A stretch of 57,540 nt of DNA from Bacteroidales bacterium (GCA_015060445.1 SUYL01000018.1:1-57540), one strand, 5' to 3'. Positions 34,767 through 45,200 are shown, numbered from the stretch's first letter. Program-made: numbers and translations. Notes: generated by a model not told the origin, from the sequence alone.

Positions 34767-37256
34767 ATGAAAAGATTGCTGTTCCTTTTGGTGCTTGTTG
34801 CGATTTCTGTGCAGGCTGTGGCACAGAAATGGGTTAGGGTAAATAGTGTAGGTTATCTGCCCAATGATGTAAAAGTTGCGGTATTCATTGCAACCGGGAA
34901 GGCCGATGCTGCTTTGTTCAATGTGTGTGATGCGGTTACCGGAGAGGTTGTGTTTGTAGGGAATACAAAGCAGGTGAGTGGGGAGAAATGGAAGATGGAG
35001 TCTGCGTACCGTCTCAATTTTTCAGATTTGAAGAAGGAGGGGGGATATTATATAGAGTGTGCAGGGGCAAAATCTCCAAACTTCAGGATTGGGGCAGATG
35101 TGTATGACGGCCTTGCAGATTATATGCTTGTGTATATGAGGCAGCAGAGGTGCGGTGACAACCCTTATACCGATACCCTTTGCCACCAGCACGACGGCTA
35201 TATTGTTGACCATCCTACCCGCAACGGGGAGAAGATAGATGTAAGGGGGGGCTGGCATGATGCAACCGATTATCTGCAGTACCAGACAACCTCCGCTACA
35301 GCAACATACCATATGATGTTTGCATATTATATGGCGCAGGACAAATCTGTGTTCAAGGATGAGTATCTTGCCAACGGAAGAAAGGGCAAGAACGGTATTC
35401 CCGATATCCTTGATGAGGCAAAATGGGGCCTTGAGTGGCTCAACAGGATGAATCCTGAGGATAAGGTGATGTTCAACCAGATTGCAGATGACAGGGACCA
35501 TGCAGGGTTCAGGGTACCGCACAGGGATTCTGTAGATTACGGTTGGGGCCCAGGAGAGGGGAGGCCTGTATATTTTGTAACAGGAAAGCCTCAGGGGTTG
35601 GGCAAGCATATAAACAGGACAACCGGTGTGGCATCTACAGCAGGAAAGTTTGCATCATCATTTGCTCTGGGAGCGCAGATTTTTAAGGATATAGATCCGA
35701 AACTCGCCAATGTTATGCAGGTTAAGGCTGTGCAGGCATTCAATTTTGGTGAGGAGTTCCCCGGCAATACCCAGACAGCATGTCTTGTTTCCCCTTATTT
35801 TTATGAGGAGGATTCATATGTAGATGACCTGGAACTTGCTGCGGCAACATTTGCCGAGTTTACAGGTATGCCGGAGTGGATAAAGAAGGCAAACTATTGG
35901 GGAGACCTTGAGCCTGTAACCCCTTGGATGGAGGTTGGCAGAAGAGGTGAATACCACCATTACCAGTGGTATCCATTCATAAATTTGGGACACTTCCTTC
36001 AGGCAAAGAGCCAGGATAGGAAGATAGCGGAAAAGTATCAGGGCTTCATGAAACTTGGCCTGGATATCCTAAAGAAAAATGCGGAGAATGATCCTTTCAT
36101 GCATGGAGTCCCTTATTTGTGGTGTTCAAACAACCTTACATCTGCTGCCGTAACTTATGCAAGATTGTACAACATTGCATCGGGAGACTCATCATATGTG
36201 GAGATGGAGATGGCTTTGAGGGATTGGCTGCTTGGATGTAACCCTTGGGGTACAACCATGATTGTAGGTTACCCTTCAATTGCAGATTATCCCAGGTATC
36301 CTCACTCATCATATCTTACTGAGTGGAATGACATCACTTATGGAGGCCTCATAGACGGGCCTATACAGAGAGACCTGTTCCAGGAGAGGGCAGGTGGTTC
36401 GCTTACAAGGGAGGATGAACTTGCAGTGTTCAATAATGGAGAGGCTGTTTACCATGATGATTTGGGAGATTATGCAAGCAATGAGCCTACAATGGACGGT
36501 ACAGCGGGGCTTACATATTATTTTGCGGCAATGGAGGAGTGTGGCAAGAAGCAGAAGACCCTTGATGTTGTGGAGGACAAATACGGATGTGTTACCAGAA
36601 TAAACCCTGGGCAGAAGGACATTTATCTTGTATTTACTGCAGATTCAATGTTTCAGGGAGGGGAGAAGATTCTCAAGACCCTTAAGAAAAACAAGATTAA
36701 GGGCTCGTTCTTCTTTACAGGGAATGCCCTCAGACTGGAAGAGCATAAGGATATCATAGAAAAGATAATTAAGGAGGAGCATTATGTGGGTGGCCACTCG
36801 GATTCGCACATGCTCTATGCAGAGTGGGGAAACAGGGATTCACTTATTGTAACATACAAGCAGATTGAAGATGATATCATAGCAAATGCAAAGGAACTTG
36901 AGAAATTTGGTATAACCAAGGAGCAATCTTTGTGGTTCCTTCCACCGTATGAGTACTATAACGACGAGAGTGTGAGGATTACTGAGAACTTGGGCTACAA
37001 GGTGCTGAATTATACCCCTGGTACGGCAACACCGGCAGATTACACAACACCGCTGATGCCCAATTACAGAAGTTCGCAACAATTGATAGATGCACTATAT
37101 GCTTTTGAACATGCAGAGGGATTAGGCGGGGCCATTATCCTTATCCACCCTGGTGTACAAGAGGAGAGGATAGACAAACTTTATGACAGGCTGGGTGAGA
37201 TTATCCAGTATCTTGCAAAGAAAGGCTATTCTTTCAAGTCACTGAATGAAATTTAA
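34767..37256 (+). CDS. Exported GH9 endoglucanase fused to a polysaccharide-deacetylase-like domain
   Basis: The 829-residue product has a signal peptide (to AVAQ) and a CelD-type Ig-like domain (about 20-110). The GH9 catalytic domain (about 115-600) has the Asp motif GGWHDATDY, the block DWLLGCNPWGTTMIVG and the acid Glu region NEPTMDGTAGL. A C-terminal NodB-like deacetylase domain (about 620-825) follows. In that domain the usual TFDDG is FTADS, while GGHSDSHM keeps the His pair, so its activity is uncertain. GH9 cleaves beta-1,4-glucans such as cellulose or lichenan. The fusion suggests trimming of acetylated or amino-modified glycans. It starts a run with nfnA-nfnB-hisS. Confidence 0.9.
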   Translation: MKRLLFLLVLVAISVQAVAQKWVRVNSVGYLPNDVKVAVFIATGKADAALFNVCDAVTGEVVFVGNTKQVSGEKWKMESAYRLNFSDLKKEGGYYIECAGAKSPNFRIGADVYDGLADYMLVYMRQQRCGDNPYTDTLCHQHDGYIVDHPTRNGEKIDVRGGWHDATDYLQYQTTSATATYHMMFAYYMAQDKSVFKDEYLANGRKGKNGIPDILDEAKWGLEWLNRMNPEDKVMFNQIADDRDHAGFRVPHRDSVDYGWGPGEGRPVYFVTGKPQGLGKHINRTTGVASTAGKFASSFALGAQIFKDIDPKLANVMQVKAVQAFNFGEEFPGNTQTACLVSPYFYEEDSYVDDLELAAATFAEFTGMPEWIKKANYWGDLEPVTPWMEVGRRGEYHHYQWYPFINLGHFLQAKSQDRKIAEKYQGFMKLGLDILKKNAENDPFMHGVPYLWCSNNLTSAAVTYARLYNIASGDSSYVEMEMALRDWLLGCNPWGTTMIVGYPSIADYPRYPHSSYLTEWNDITYGGLIDGPIQRDLFQERAGGSLTREDELAVFNNGEAVYHDDLGDYASNEPTMDGTAGLTYYFAAMEECGKKQKTLDVVEDKYGCVTRINPGQKDIYLVFTADSMFQGGEKILKTLKKNKIKGSFFFTGNALRLEEHKDIIEKIIKEEHYVGGHSDSHMLYAEWGNRDSLIVTYKQIEDDIIANAKELEKFGITKEQSLWFLPPYEYYNDESVRITENLGYKVLNYTPGTATPADYTTPLMPNYRSSQQLIDALYAFEHAEGLGGAIILIHPGVQEERIDKLYDRLGEIIQYLAKKGYSFKSLNEI

Positions 37257-37273
37257 AAGAGAGGATTTTGGCA

Positions 37274-38131
37274 ATGTACAGGATTGTAAAGAAAGAGGTG
37301 CTTACACCTGCCATTACATTAATGGAGGTGGAGGCAGCCAGACTTGCCCGTGCGGCGCAGCCGGGGCAGTTCCTGATTGTAAGGATAAATGAGGAGGGGG
37401 AGAGGGTGCCCCTTACAATTTGTGACTACAACAGGGAGAAGGGTACTGTAACCATAGTTACCCAAGCAATTGGAGCAAGCAGCAAGGAGATATGTGCCCT
37501 CAAGGAGGGTGATTCCTTTGAAGATGTGGTAGGACCACTTGGCCAGCCGTCTGAATTCATTGCTCTTCCCGACGAACAACTCCGCAACATGTCATTTGTA
37601 TTTGTGGCAGGAGGATTGGGTACAGCACCGGTTTACCCGCAGGCAAAATATTTCCATGAGAAGGGGGCGAAGGTAGATGTGATTTTGGGTGCAAAAACTG
37701 CCGAGATGGTAATTCTTGAAAAGGATATGACAGCAGTTTGCGACAACCTCTACATTTGTACTGATGATGGCTCAAAAGGGTTCAAGGGGTTGGTTACGGC
37801 AAAATTGGAGGAACTTATGGAGCAGGGCAAGGGGTATGACCAGGCTGTAGCCATAGGTCCTATGATTATGATGAAGTTTGTAACTGCTTCTGCAAGGAAG
37901 TTCAATCTTCCTCTGGTTGTGAGCCTGAATACCCTTATGGTAGACGGCACAGGAATGTGTGGTGCATGCAGGGTAACAGTTGCAGGCAAGGTGCGTTTTG
38001 CCTGTGTAGAGGGACCTGAGTTCAACGCGTATGATGTGGATTTTGACGAGGCCATGAGACGTCAGGCAATGTACAGGGGAAAAGAGATGGAAGAAGATCA
38101 TAAATGTAGAATAGGGAGGGGCAGACAATGA
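37274..38131 (+). CDS. NfnA-type ferredoxin-NADP reductase subunit
   Basis: The 285-residue product matches the small flavoprotein subunit of NfnAB and SudAB-type enzymes. An FAD-binding barrel at the start contains QPGQFLIVRINEEGERVPLTI, and an NAD-binding part has VFVAGGLGTAPVYPQ. A C-terminal [2Fe-2S] motif is in DGTGMCGACRVTVAGKVRFACVEGP. NfnAB couples NADH, NADPH and ferredoxin by electron bifurcation; the related enzymes reduce sulfur or serve glutamate synthase. The start is ATG 37274 and not the TTG at 37268. It overlaps the next gene by 4 bp (ATGA), so the two subunits are translationally coupled. Confidence 0.88.
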   Translation: MYRIVKKEVLTPAITLMEVEAARLARAAQPGQFLIVRINEEGERVPLTICDYNREKGTVTIVTQAIGASSKEICALKEGDSFEDVVGPLGQPSEFIALPDEQLRNMSFVFVAGGLGTAPVYPQAKYFHEKGAKVDVILGAKTAEMVILEKDMTAVCDNLYICTDDGSKGFKGLVTAKLEELMEQGKGYDQAVAIGPMIMMKFVTASARKFNLPLVVSLNTLMVDGTGMCGACRVTVAGKVRFACVEGPEFNAYDVDFDEAMRRQAMYRGKEMEEDHKCRIGRGRQ

Positions 38132-39516
38132 GTGGAAGAATACCAAGAGTTCCGGTAAGGGAACAGGACCCTAAGATAAGGGCACGCAATTTTAAGGAGG
38201 TATGCCTTGGATATACAGATGAGGAGGCAATGCTGGAGGCCCGCAGGTGCCTCAACTGCAAAAGGCCTGCATGTATGACAGCATGTCCGGTTTCTGTAAA
38301 GATACCTTTCTTTATTCAGGCTGTGGCAAAAGGGGATTTTGCAGAGGCCTCAAGGATAATATCAATTGACAGTTCACTCCCTGCAATTTGCGGAAGGGTG
38401 TGCCCGCAGGAGTGCCAGTGCGAGGGCTCCTGTGTTATGGGTGTTAAAGGTGAGCCTGTGGCAATTGGAAAACTTGAGCGTTTTGTGGCAGACTGGGCCA
38501 GGGAGAATAAAGTGAAATTTATAGGTAAGGTACCACCCAACGGACACAAGGTTGCCGTTATAGGGAGCGGTCCCAGCGGATTGGCATGTGCAAGTGACCT
38601 TGCAAAAATGGGGTACGATGTAACCATATTTGAGGCTCTGCACAAGGCAGGAGGTGTGCTTACATACGGTATCCCTGAGTTCAGGCTCCCTAAAGATACT
38701 GTTGTGGCGGCTGAGATAGAGAACCTTAAGGATTTGGGGGTAAGGATAGAGACCAATGTGGTGGTAGGCCGTACACTCACAATAGATGATATGTTTGACA
38801 AGGAGGGCTTTGAGGCTGTGTTTGTAGGAAGCGGTGCGGGATTGCCAAGATTTATGGATATTCCTGGTGAGAACCTAAACGGTGTAGTATCTGCAAACGA
38901 GTTCCTTACAAGGAGCAACCTTATGAAGGCCTATAAGGAGGATGCAAGAACCCCAATATATGTAGGAAACAAGGTGTGCGTTGTGGGTGGCGGAAATGTT
39001 GCCATGGATGCTGCCAGAACTGCTCTCCGTTTGGGTGCGCATGTGACTGTGGTTTACCGCAGGACAGAGAAGGAACTCCCTGCAAGGGCAGAGGAGGTGC
39101 ACCATGCAAAAGAGGAGGGGATTGAGTTCATGATGCTTACCAATCCGGTAGAGGTTGTCGGGAATGAGAAGGGTTGGGTTACTGCCCTAAAATGTGAGAA
39201 GATGGAGTTGGGAGAGCCCGATGCAAGTGGCAGGAGATCTCCTGTTCCGGTACCTGATTCACATTTTATGGTGGATGCAGATGTGGTTATTATGGCTTTG
39301 GGAACCTCCCCTAATCCGCTCATAGCACAGACTACACCTGGGCTTGAGAGGAACCGCAAAGGGGGACTGGTTGCAACCGAAGATGGTGCAACAACCAGAG
39401 AAGGTGTTTTTGCAGGAGGTGATGCTGTAACAGGTGCAGCAACAGTTATCCTTGCAATGGGGGCAGGCCGCAAGGGCGCTGCTGCAATAGATGAATATTT
39501 AAAGAACAGGAAATAA
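38128..39516 (+). CDS. NfnB / glutamate synthase small-subunit-like flavoprotein
   Basis: The 462-residue product belongs to the GltD-like NADPH flavoproteins. Two [4Fe-4S] cysteine sets lie at the N-terminus ([16 protein letters not shown] and [15 protein letters not shown]). Two Rossmann motifs follow ([22 protein letters not shown] and [19 protein letters not shown]). No glutamate synthase large subunit is nearby, so partnership with the overlapping NfnA gene is the better reading. That pair would be an NADH-dependent ferredoxin:NADP oxidoreductase. Automatic annotations often call it gltA or glutamate synthase. The gene ends one base before hisS. Confidence 0.88.
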   Translation: MSGRIPRVPVREQDPKIRARNFKEVCLGYTDEEAMLEARRCLNCKRPACMTACPVSVKIPFFIQAVAKGDFAEASRIISIDSSLPAICGRVCPQECQCEGSCVMGVKGEPVAIGKLERFVADWARENKVKFIGKVPPNGHKVAVIGSGPSGLACASDLAKMGYDVTIFEALHKAGGVLTYGIPEFRLPKDTVVAAEIENLKDLGVRIETNVVVGRTLTIDDMFDKEGFEAVFVGSGAGLPRFMDIPGENLNGVVSANEFLTRSNLMKAYKEDARTPIYVGNKVCVVGGGNVAMDAARTALRLGAHVTVVYRRTEKELPARAEEVHHAKEEGIEFMMLTNPVEVVGNEKGWVTALKCEKMELGEPDASGRRSPVPVPDSHFMVDADVVIMALGTSPNPLIAQTTPGLERNRKGGLVATEDGATTREGVFAGGDAVTGAATVILAMGAGRKGAAAIDEYLKNRK

Positions 39517-39517
39517 T

Positions 39518-40867
39518 ATGGCTCAGAAACCAAGTATTCCAAAGGGAACCAGAGACTTTGGACCTGCAGAGATGGCAGGAAGAAATTACATTTTTGATAC
39601 AATACGTTCTGTATTCAAAAAATACGGGTTTGCTCCGCTGGAGACCCCTTCAATGGAGAACCTTTCAACCCTATTGGGCAAATATGGAGACGAGGGGGAC
39701 AAACTCCTCTTCAAGATCCTCAATTCCGGAGATGCATTCTCTGGTGTACAGCCTGAGCAGTTGGAGAACAGCAATGCCCTCTCATTGAAGGTTTGCGAGA
39801 AAGGTCTCAGGTATGACCTTACAGTACCGTTTGCAAGATACGTTGTGCAGCACCAGAATGAACTGGCATTTCCGTTCAAACGCTATCAGATACAGCCGGT
39901 ATGGAGGGCAGACCGTCCCCAGAAAGGGCGCTACAGGGAGTTCTACCAGTGCGATGTTGATGTAATTGGAAGCAAATCCCTTATAAACGAACTTGAACTT
40001 GTGCAGATTGTGGATGAAGTGTTTGCAAAGTTCGGGATAAATGTATGCATAAAGATCAACAACAGAAAGGTCCTTCAGGGCCTTGCGGAGGTTATAGGTC
40101 ATCCCGACAAACTTGTTGACATTACAGTTGCAATAGACAAGATAGACAAGATTGGACTTGATGCCGTTAAGGCAGAATTGGCAGAGAGGGGAATAGATGA
40201 AAAAGGGATTGCAACCATTGAGCCTGTACTTGTATTGAGCGGCACAACTGAGGAGAAACTTGCAACAATGAAAGGTATATTGGCAAGCAGTGAGGCCGGT
40301 CTTAAAGGGCTTGCAGAACTTGAGGAACTGTTCGGTTACATTGCTGTTGCCGGAATAAAACAGGAGGTTGAAATAGACCTTTCATTGGCCCGCGGCCTCA
40401 ACTATTACACAGGTGCAATCTTTGAGGTAAAGGCAAAGGACTTTGCAATAGGCAGCATCTGCGGCGGCGGAAGATACGATGACCTTACAGGAATATTCGG
40501 CCTCCCTGGAATGAGCGGTGTAGGTATCTCATTTGGTGCAGACCGTATCTACGACGTGCTTCAGGGATTGGACAAATTCCCTAAAGAGGCAATAGTGGGT
40601 ACCAAGGTGCTCTTCTCAAACATGGGTGAAGCCGAGGTGGCATACTCACTTCCAATCATAGCCGGTTTGAGGGCACAGGGTATAAATTGTGAGATTTATC
40701 CCGACAAGACCAAACTGAAAAAACAGTTTGATTATGCAGCAAAGAAAAATATCCCATATTTTGTAATTGTGGGTGAGCAGGAAGTGGCTGACGGTGTGGT
40801 AAATATAAAGAATCAGACAACCGGAGAGCAGATTGTATGCAAAAAAGATGAAATAAAATTTGCATAA
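39518..40867 (+). CDS. hisS: Histidyl-tRNA synthetase
   Basis: The enzyme charges tRNA-His. The 449-residue product has class II motif 2 in [16 protein letters not shown] and [29 protein letters not shown]. The His-binding motif is ARGLNYYTG, the glycine loop is [14 protein letters not shown], and a C-terminal anticodon-binding domain follows (about 345-449). It begins with the usual PKGTRDFGP. It is the last protein gene of the run that starts with the GH9 fusion. The promoter of the following tRNA overlaps its stop codon. Confidence 0.96.
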   Translation: MAQKPSIPKGTRDFGPAEMAGRNYIFDTIRSVFKKYGFAPLETPSMENLSTLLGKYGDEGDKLLFKILNSGDAFSGVQPEQLENSNALSLKVCEKGLRYDLTVPFARYVVQHQNELAFPFKRYQIQPVWRADRPQKGRYREFYQCDVDVIGSKSLINELELVQIVDEVFAKFGINVCIKINNRKVLQGLAEVIGHPDKLVDITVAIDKIDKIGLDAVKAELAERGIDEKGIATIEPVLVLSGTTEEKLATMKGILASSEAGLKGLAELEELFGYIAVAGIKQEVEIDLSLARGLNYYTGAIFEVKAKDFAIGSICGGGRYDDLTGIFGLPGMSGVGISFGADRIYDVLQGLDKFPKEAIVGTKVLFSNMGEAEVAYSLPIIAGLRAQGINCEIYPDKTKLKKQFDYAAKKNIPYFVIVGEQEVADGVVNIKNQTTGEQIVCKKDEIKFA

Positions 40868-40890
40868 TTGGAAAATAACCTCTACTTTTG
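40859..40890 (+). promoter_or_regulatory. Promoter of the initiator tRNA gene
   Basis: A -33 TTTG (40859-40862) and a -7 TACTTTTG (40883-40890) are 20 nt apart. The -33 box lies in the final codon region of hisS, and the expected start at about 40897 is just before the tRNA. Confidence 0.65.
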
Positions 40891-40904
40891 CAGTCCAATA
40901 ACAC

Positions 40905-40977
<73 letters not shown>

Positions 40978-40985
40978 CTAAAAAG

Positions 40986-41020
40986 AAAAAAGAACAATTC
41001 TAAGGAGTTGTTCTTTTTTT
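40986..41020 (+). terminator. Terminator after the tRNA
   Basis: AACAATTC pairs with GAGTTGTT around a TAAG loop; the stem is extended by A/T pairs and followed by a run of T. Confidence 0.75.
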
Positions 41021-41055
41021 TAGTTTATATCAGAAGATTGTTCCTATTAAATGAT

Positions 41056-41063
41056 TAACTTTG
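41056..41063 (+). promoter_or_regulatory. -7 promoter element of the envelope glycosylation operon
   Basis: TAACTTTG is a full match and lies inside the longer possible reading frame from 41051, which favours the ATG at 41084. Confidence 0.5.
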
Positions 41064-41083
41064 TTGTTTATAATTATACAATA

Positions 41084-42826
41084 ATGGTTAATATCTTTAA
41101 AGATAGGTTTTTCTGGTTGGTTGCCCTCGTGAGTTTCCTTTCACTTTTTCTCTTTTTGGGCAAAAGCAGTTTCCATACAAGGGGTGAGCCCCGCGAGGCT
41201 CTTGTGGCCCAGGCAATGATAAATGATTCAAACTGGACCCTTCCCACTACCAATGGGGTTGATATGGCATATAAGCCTCCATTCTTCCATTGGATGATTG
41301 CGGCGGCATCCACTGCAGTGGGAGAGGTAAACGAATATACTTCAAGGTTCCCCTCTGCTGTAGCATTGGCTGCAATGGTTCTTGTGGGGTATGCTTTCTT
41401 TGCAAAGAGAAGGGGAAGGGAAGTTGCGCTGCTTACAGCCCTTATCACCCTTACAAATTTTGAGGTGCACAGGGCGGGGGTGAACTGCCGTGTAGATATG
41501 GTTCTTGCAGCCTTTATGGTGCTGGCTCTGTACCAGTTGTACAAATGGGCAGAGAATAGGCTCAGAGGTATACCATGGCTGGGAATCCTTTTCCTGAGCG
41601 GGGCATTCCTTACCAAAGGGCCTGTAGGGCTGGTGCTTCCTTGTGCAGTTGTTGCAGCATTCTGCTGGATAAGGGGGATCAATTTCTTCCGTATATGCTT
41701 TTCGTTCATAGGTGTGGCATTGGCTGCGTGCGTTTTGCCTGCATTCTGGTATGTGGCTGCCTGGAAACAGGGGGGAGAGCCTTTCCTTCAACTGGTTCTG
41801 GAAGAGAATGTATACAGGTTCCTGGGCAAGATGAGTTATTCATCTCATGAGAATCCTTGGCCATACAATGTAATGACTGTTGTTACAGGTTTTGTCCCTT
41901 ATACAATATTGCTTCTTATCTCTCTGTTCACCCTCAAATACACCAGGTTTGCAGCAAAACCAAAGGAGTGGTGGGGCAGGTTTGTGCAGTGGATAAAGGA
42001 TATGGATGATGCAAGGCTTTTCTCCTTGCTCAGCATTGCAATAATGTTTGTTTTCTATTGTATTCCAAAGAGCAAGAGGAGTGTGTATCTCCTCCCTATA
42101 TATCCGTTCATTGCGTATTTCATTGCTGAGTATATAATCTGGCTCATAAACAACAGGCCAAAGGCACTCAGGTGGTTCAATAACCTTATGGGCGGGTTGC
42201 TTGCGTTACTTTCATTTGTATTCATAGTTGTAAGGTGCGGGCTGGTTCCACATTCTGTTTTTGGAGGGAAGCACGCTGCAGAAAATATTGCATACCTCAC
42301 TTCCCTTGAAACGCTGCCGTTTGGCTGGGAGTTCCTTATGGCTTTACTCCCTTTGGCTGTAGCAGTGGCTTATTTTGTACTCAGAAACAGGGAGTGCCGC
42401 TGCTGTGCCGGCATTGAATGGGAGAAGATAAGGGGTGGATTGCAGGGGATGTTCATGGCGTTCATATTGTTTGTGGCATTGGATGGAGTTTTCCAGCCTG
42501 TTGTGCTGAATGTGAAGTCCAACAAGCCTTCTGCAGAGAAAATAGCCCAACTTGCCCCTGAAGGGTATGTCTATTCATACATTACAAATACTGTAATGGC
42601 AAACAGGATGCACCCTTTTACCATCAATTTCTATTTGGGCAACAGAATTGTGCCGTTTGTGGATTTTGCTCCAAGCAGCGGGTATGTTATCATTGGTGAC
42701 AAGGAGGCCGGAAAGTTCAGGGATACCTATTCTGCAGAGTATGACATTGAAATGGTCCCTGGAATTGAGTTCAAGAGCAACGATTTCAGGGATATTACCC
42801 ATGTTTACAAGTTTTACAGGAAATGA
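41084..42826 (+). CDS. GT39-family membrane glycosyltransferase (ArnT-like)
   Basis: The 580-residue product has about 10-12 membrane helices. The first periplasmic loop has RGEPREALVAQAMINDSNWTLPT, the acidic signature of the ArnT/PMT (GT39/GT83) group. Such enzymes move a sugar from undecaprenyl phosphate to lipid A, glycan or protein on the periplasmic side. A C-terminal soluble part (about 430-580) ends near the overlap with the next gene (4 bp). I prefer the ATG at 41084 to 41051 because of the -7 element between them. The GT2 and GtrA genes in the same operon would supply the lipid-linked sugar. Confidence 0.85.
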   Translation: MVNIFKDRFFWLVALVSFLSLFLFLGKSSFHTRGEPREALVAQAMINDSNWTLPTTNGVDMAYKPPFFHWMIAAASTAVGEVNEYTSRFPSAVALAAMVLVGYAFFAKRRGREVALLTALITLTNFEVHRAGVNCRVDMVLAAFMVLALYQLYKWAENRLRGIPWLGILFLSGAFLTKGPVGLVLPCAVVAAFCWIRGINFFRICFSFIGVALAACVLPAFWYVAAWKQGGEPFLQLVLEENVYRFLGKMSYSSHENPWPYNVMTVVTGFVPYTILLLISLFTLKYTRFAAKPKEWWGRFVQWIKDMDDARLFSLLSIAIMFVFYCIPKSKRSVYLLPIYPFIAYFIAEYIIWLINNRPKALRWFNNLMGGLLALLSFVFIVVRCGLVPHSVFGGKHAAENIAYLTSLETLPFGWEFLMALLPLAVAVAYFVLRNRECRCCAGIEWEKIRGGLQGMFMAFILFVALDGVFQPVVLNVKSNKPSAEKIAQLAPEGYVYSYITNTVMANRMHPFTINFYLGNRIVPFVDFAPSSGYVIIGDKEAGKFRDTYSAEYDIEMVPGIEFKSNDFRDITHVYKFYRK

Positions 42827-44814
42827 AAATGAAGAGAAGTCCAATAAGACGATTTTTGTGTGCCATTGGGTATCTGATGTCGGTACATGTACTGGCACTG
42901 CTCATTTTTGGCATCTACAGGCTGGCCCTTTTCCTGGGTACTTCTTATGAGTTCCCCCAGGAGATCAGGGGGGAGTGGTTCCTCCAGTCCATAGCCTTTG
43001 TAAAGGGTGTCTGGTTCGACAATGTAATTGCATGTTACATACTCATTCTTCCTCTGGTTGTGATGTGGATTGCCTCCCTGTTCAACTATACTGCCAGATG
43101 GCTTTACAGGGGTGTGGCAATATGGTTCACAGTCCTGTATGCGGTGGCGTTCTCATTTACTGCAGCCAATATCCCGTATTTTGAGTATTTCTTCAAGATT
43201 ATAAACTCATCCATTTTCAACTGGTTCGGCTATGCCGGAACCACTGCCGGAATGATTTTTGGCGAGAGTTCCTATTATTTCCCAATAGCGCTGGGGCTTG
43301 CAGGCATTGTAATATTTGGAGTGGCTGCAAATTTCCTTGCAATGTTCTTCTACAGAAGGAGCATGGAGAGGAGGCTGCCGTATATACTCAAAAATTTCCT
43401 TTCCATTCTGGTAATGGGTGCAGTACTGGTTGGGTTATGTGTATTTGGGATAAGGGGACGTACAGGTTACAACCCCATTAAGGTAAGCCAGGCTTACTAT
43501 TGTACAGATCCTTTCCTCAACCAGATAGGGGTTAACCCTGTTTTCAATCTCCTTACAAGTTATCTGGATGACCAGCGCAAGGAGAACAGGCTGCTGGATG
43601 TGATGCCTGTGGAGGAGGCAATCCCTACAGTGCAAAGATTGCTCTCAAGGGAGGGTATTGAGGGGATCTCCCCTATAGCCAGAAAAGTTGCGGGAACAGA
43701 GAATCCCCAGAAAAAGAATATTGTATTCATCTTTATGGAGTCCATGAGTGCCAACCTTATGGGAACTTTCGGGAACAAGGGGGGACTTACCCCGTTCCTG
43801 GATTCACTTGCAAAGGAATCCATGCTGTTTACAAATATCTACTCTGCAGGAATACATACAAACCACGGAATGTATTCAACCCTATACTCATTCCCTACCA
43901 TAATGAAGCGCAATGCCATGAAGGGGAGTGTGATTCCTGTGTATAGCGGCTTCCCGACAGTTCTGAAGGAGAACGGCTACCACAATATGTTCTTCATGAC
44001 CCACGAGAGCCAGTACGACAACATGAATGCCTTTTTCCGTACCAACGGATTTGACGAGATATATGCTCAGGAGAACTATCCTAAGGAGAAGATTGCAAAC
44101 CATTTTGGAGTGCAGGATGATTATTTGTACGAGTATGCACTCCCTGTTCTGGGTGAAAGGGCCCGGGAGGGGAATCCTTTTATGGCAGTGCTACTCTCAA
44201 TAAGCAATCATCCCCCTTATGTTCTTCCCGATTATTTTGTTCCCCGTTCAGAAAAGATGGAGGATGCAATTGTTGAGTATGCCGACTGGTCTATACGCAA
44301 GTTCTTTGCTGCAGCGCAGAAGGAGCCGTGGTTTGACAATACAATTTTTGTGCTTCTTGGAGACCACGGAAAACTGGTTGGCACTCCTGAGTGCGAGATT
44401 CCGCACTCTTACAATCACGTGCCGCTGATGATATACGGCAAAGGTATTGCTCCGGAGAGGATAGAGGGGTTTGGCGGCCAGATAGATGTAGCCCCAACAC
44501 TACTTGGAATGTTGGGAATGGAGTATGTGCAGAACAATTTTGGAGTTGACCTGTTGAAGGAGCAGAGGCCGTGCATGTTCTATACCGCAGACAATCTGAT
44601 TGCTGCCAGGGACAGCAGCCACCTTTATGTCTTCTCCCCTGAGACCGGGCAGGAGTTCCTTTATGAATATACCGGCGGAAAGATTTCAACCGCCCAATAC
44701 AGTGATGTTTACGGGAGGTTAAAGGATTACTGTTTCTCAATGCTCCAGAGTACCGAATATCTTGTAAGGCAAGGGGCTATAGTTGACAGACCAAAAACGG
44801 CAGGAGAGCAATGA
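42823..44814 (+). CDS. LTA-synthase-like alkaline phosphatase superfamily transferase
   Basis: The 663-residue product has five N-terminal membrane helices (to about 210) and a periplasmic sulfatase/LtaS-like domain (about 295-610). Metal and nucleophile sites are visible: Glu306 in FIFMESMSANL, Thr346 in AGIHTNHGMYS, and a late LLGDHGK. In Gram-positive bacteria the family polymerises glycerol phosphate. In Gram-negative bacteria relatives transfer phosphoglycerol or phosphoethanolamine to glycans or lipids. Its place among lipid-linked sugar enzymes favours phospho-group decoration of a surface glycolipid, as inference. It overlaps both neighbours by 4 bp. Confidence 0.88.
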   Translation: MKMKRSPIRRFLCAIGYLMSVHVLALLIFGIYRLALFLGTSYEFPQEIRGEWFLQSIAFVKGVWFDNVIACYILILPLVVMWIASLFNYTARWLYRGVAIWFTVLYAVAFSFTAANIPYFEYFFKIINSSIFNWFGYAGTTAGMIFGESSYYFPIALGLAGIVIFGVAANFLAMFFYRRSMERRLPYILKNFLSILVMGAVLVGLCVFGIRGRTGYNPIKVSQAYYCTDPFLNQIGVNPVFNLLTSYLDDQRKENRLLDVMPVEEAIPTVQRLLSREGIEGISPIARKVAGTENPQKKNIVFIFMESMSANLMGTFGNKGGLTPFLDSLAKESMLFTNIYSAGIHTNHGMYSTLYSFPTIMKRNAMKGSVIPVYSGFPTVLKENGYHNMFFMTHESQYDNMNAFFRTNGFDEIYAQENYPKEKIANHFGVQDDYLYEYALPVLGERAREGNPFMAVLLSISNHPPYVLPDYFVPRSEKMEDAIVEYADWSIRKFFAAAQKEPWFDNTIFVLLGDHGKLVGTPECEIPHSYNHVPLMIYGKGIAPERIEGFGGQIDVAPTLLGMLGMEYVQNNFGVDLLKEQRPCMFYTADNLIAARDSSHLYVFSPETGQEFLYEYTGGKISTAQYSDVYGRLKDYCFSMLQSTEYLVRQGAIVDRPKTAGEQ

Positions 44815-45200
44815 AACTGAATCCGGTAATATGGGAGTTTGTCCGTTTTGGACTGGTGGGGGGCTTTTGTACTGCACTCCATTATGGGATTTATTTCCTC
44901 CTCCAGTTTGCTATAGAGGTTAATGTGGCATATACAGTGGGGTATCTGTTGAGTTTTATTGCCAATTTTTACCTCACCTCCTATTTTACTTTTGGAACTG
45001 CCCCGTCGTGGAGGAAACTTTTTGGTATGGCCGGGGCGCATGGGGTGAATTACCTGCTGCATATGGTGCTGCTCAATCTCTTCATATGGATTGGTGTAAG
45101 GCAGGAGTTTGCACCGCTACCGGTATTTGCAATTGCCATACCGGTGAACTTTATACTTGTACGATTTGTATTCAAACATAAAACCGAAAACTATGAATGA
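44811..45200 (+). CDS. GtrA-like membrane protein
   Basis: The 129-residue product has four membrane helices and begins with the family-typical EFVRFGLVGGFCTALHYGIYF. It also has a middle SFIANFYLTSYFTF and the C-terminal FVFKHK. GtrA proteins are proposed to flip undecaprenyl-phosphate-linked sugars made by GtrB-type GT2 enzymes. The following gene is exactly such a GT2 enzyme and overlaps this one by 8 bp, which strengthens the assignment. Confidence 0.9.
   Translation: MKLNPVIWEFVRFGLVGGFCTALHYGIYFLLQFAIEVNVAYTVGYLLSFIANFYLTSYFTFGTAPSWRKLFGMAGAHGVNYLLHMVLLNLFIWIGVRQEFAPLPVFAIAIPVNFILVRFVFKHKTENYE

Noticed and set aside
38128-39516. Glutamate synthase small subunit (gltD)
   Set aside because: No large subunit is nearby, while an NfnA-type partner overlaps by 4 bp; the NfnB reading fits better.
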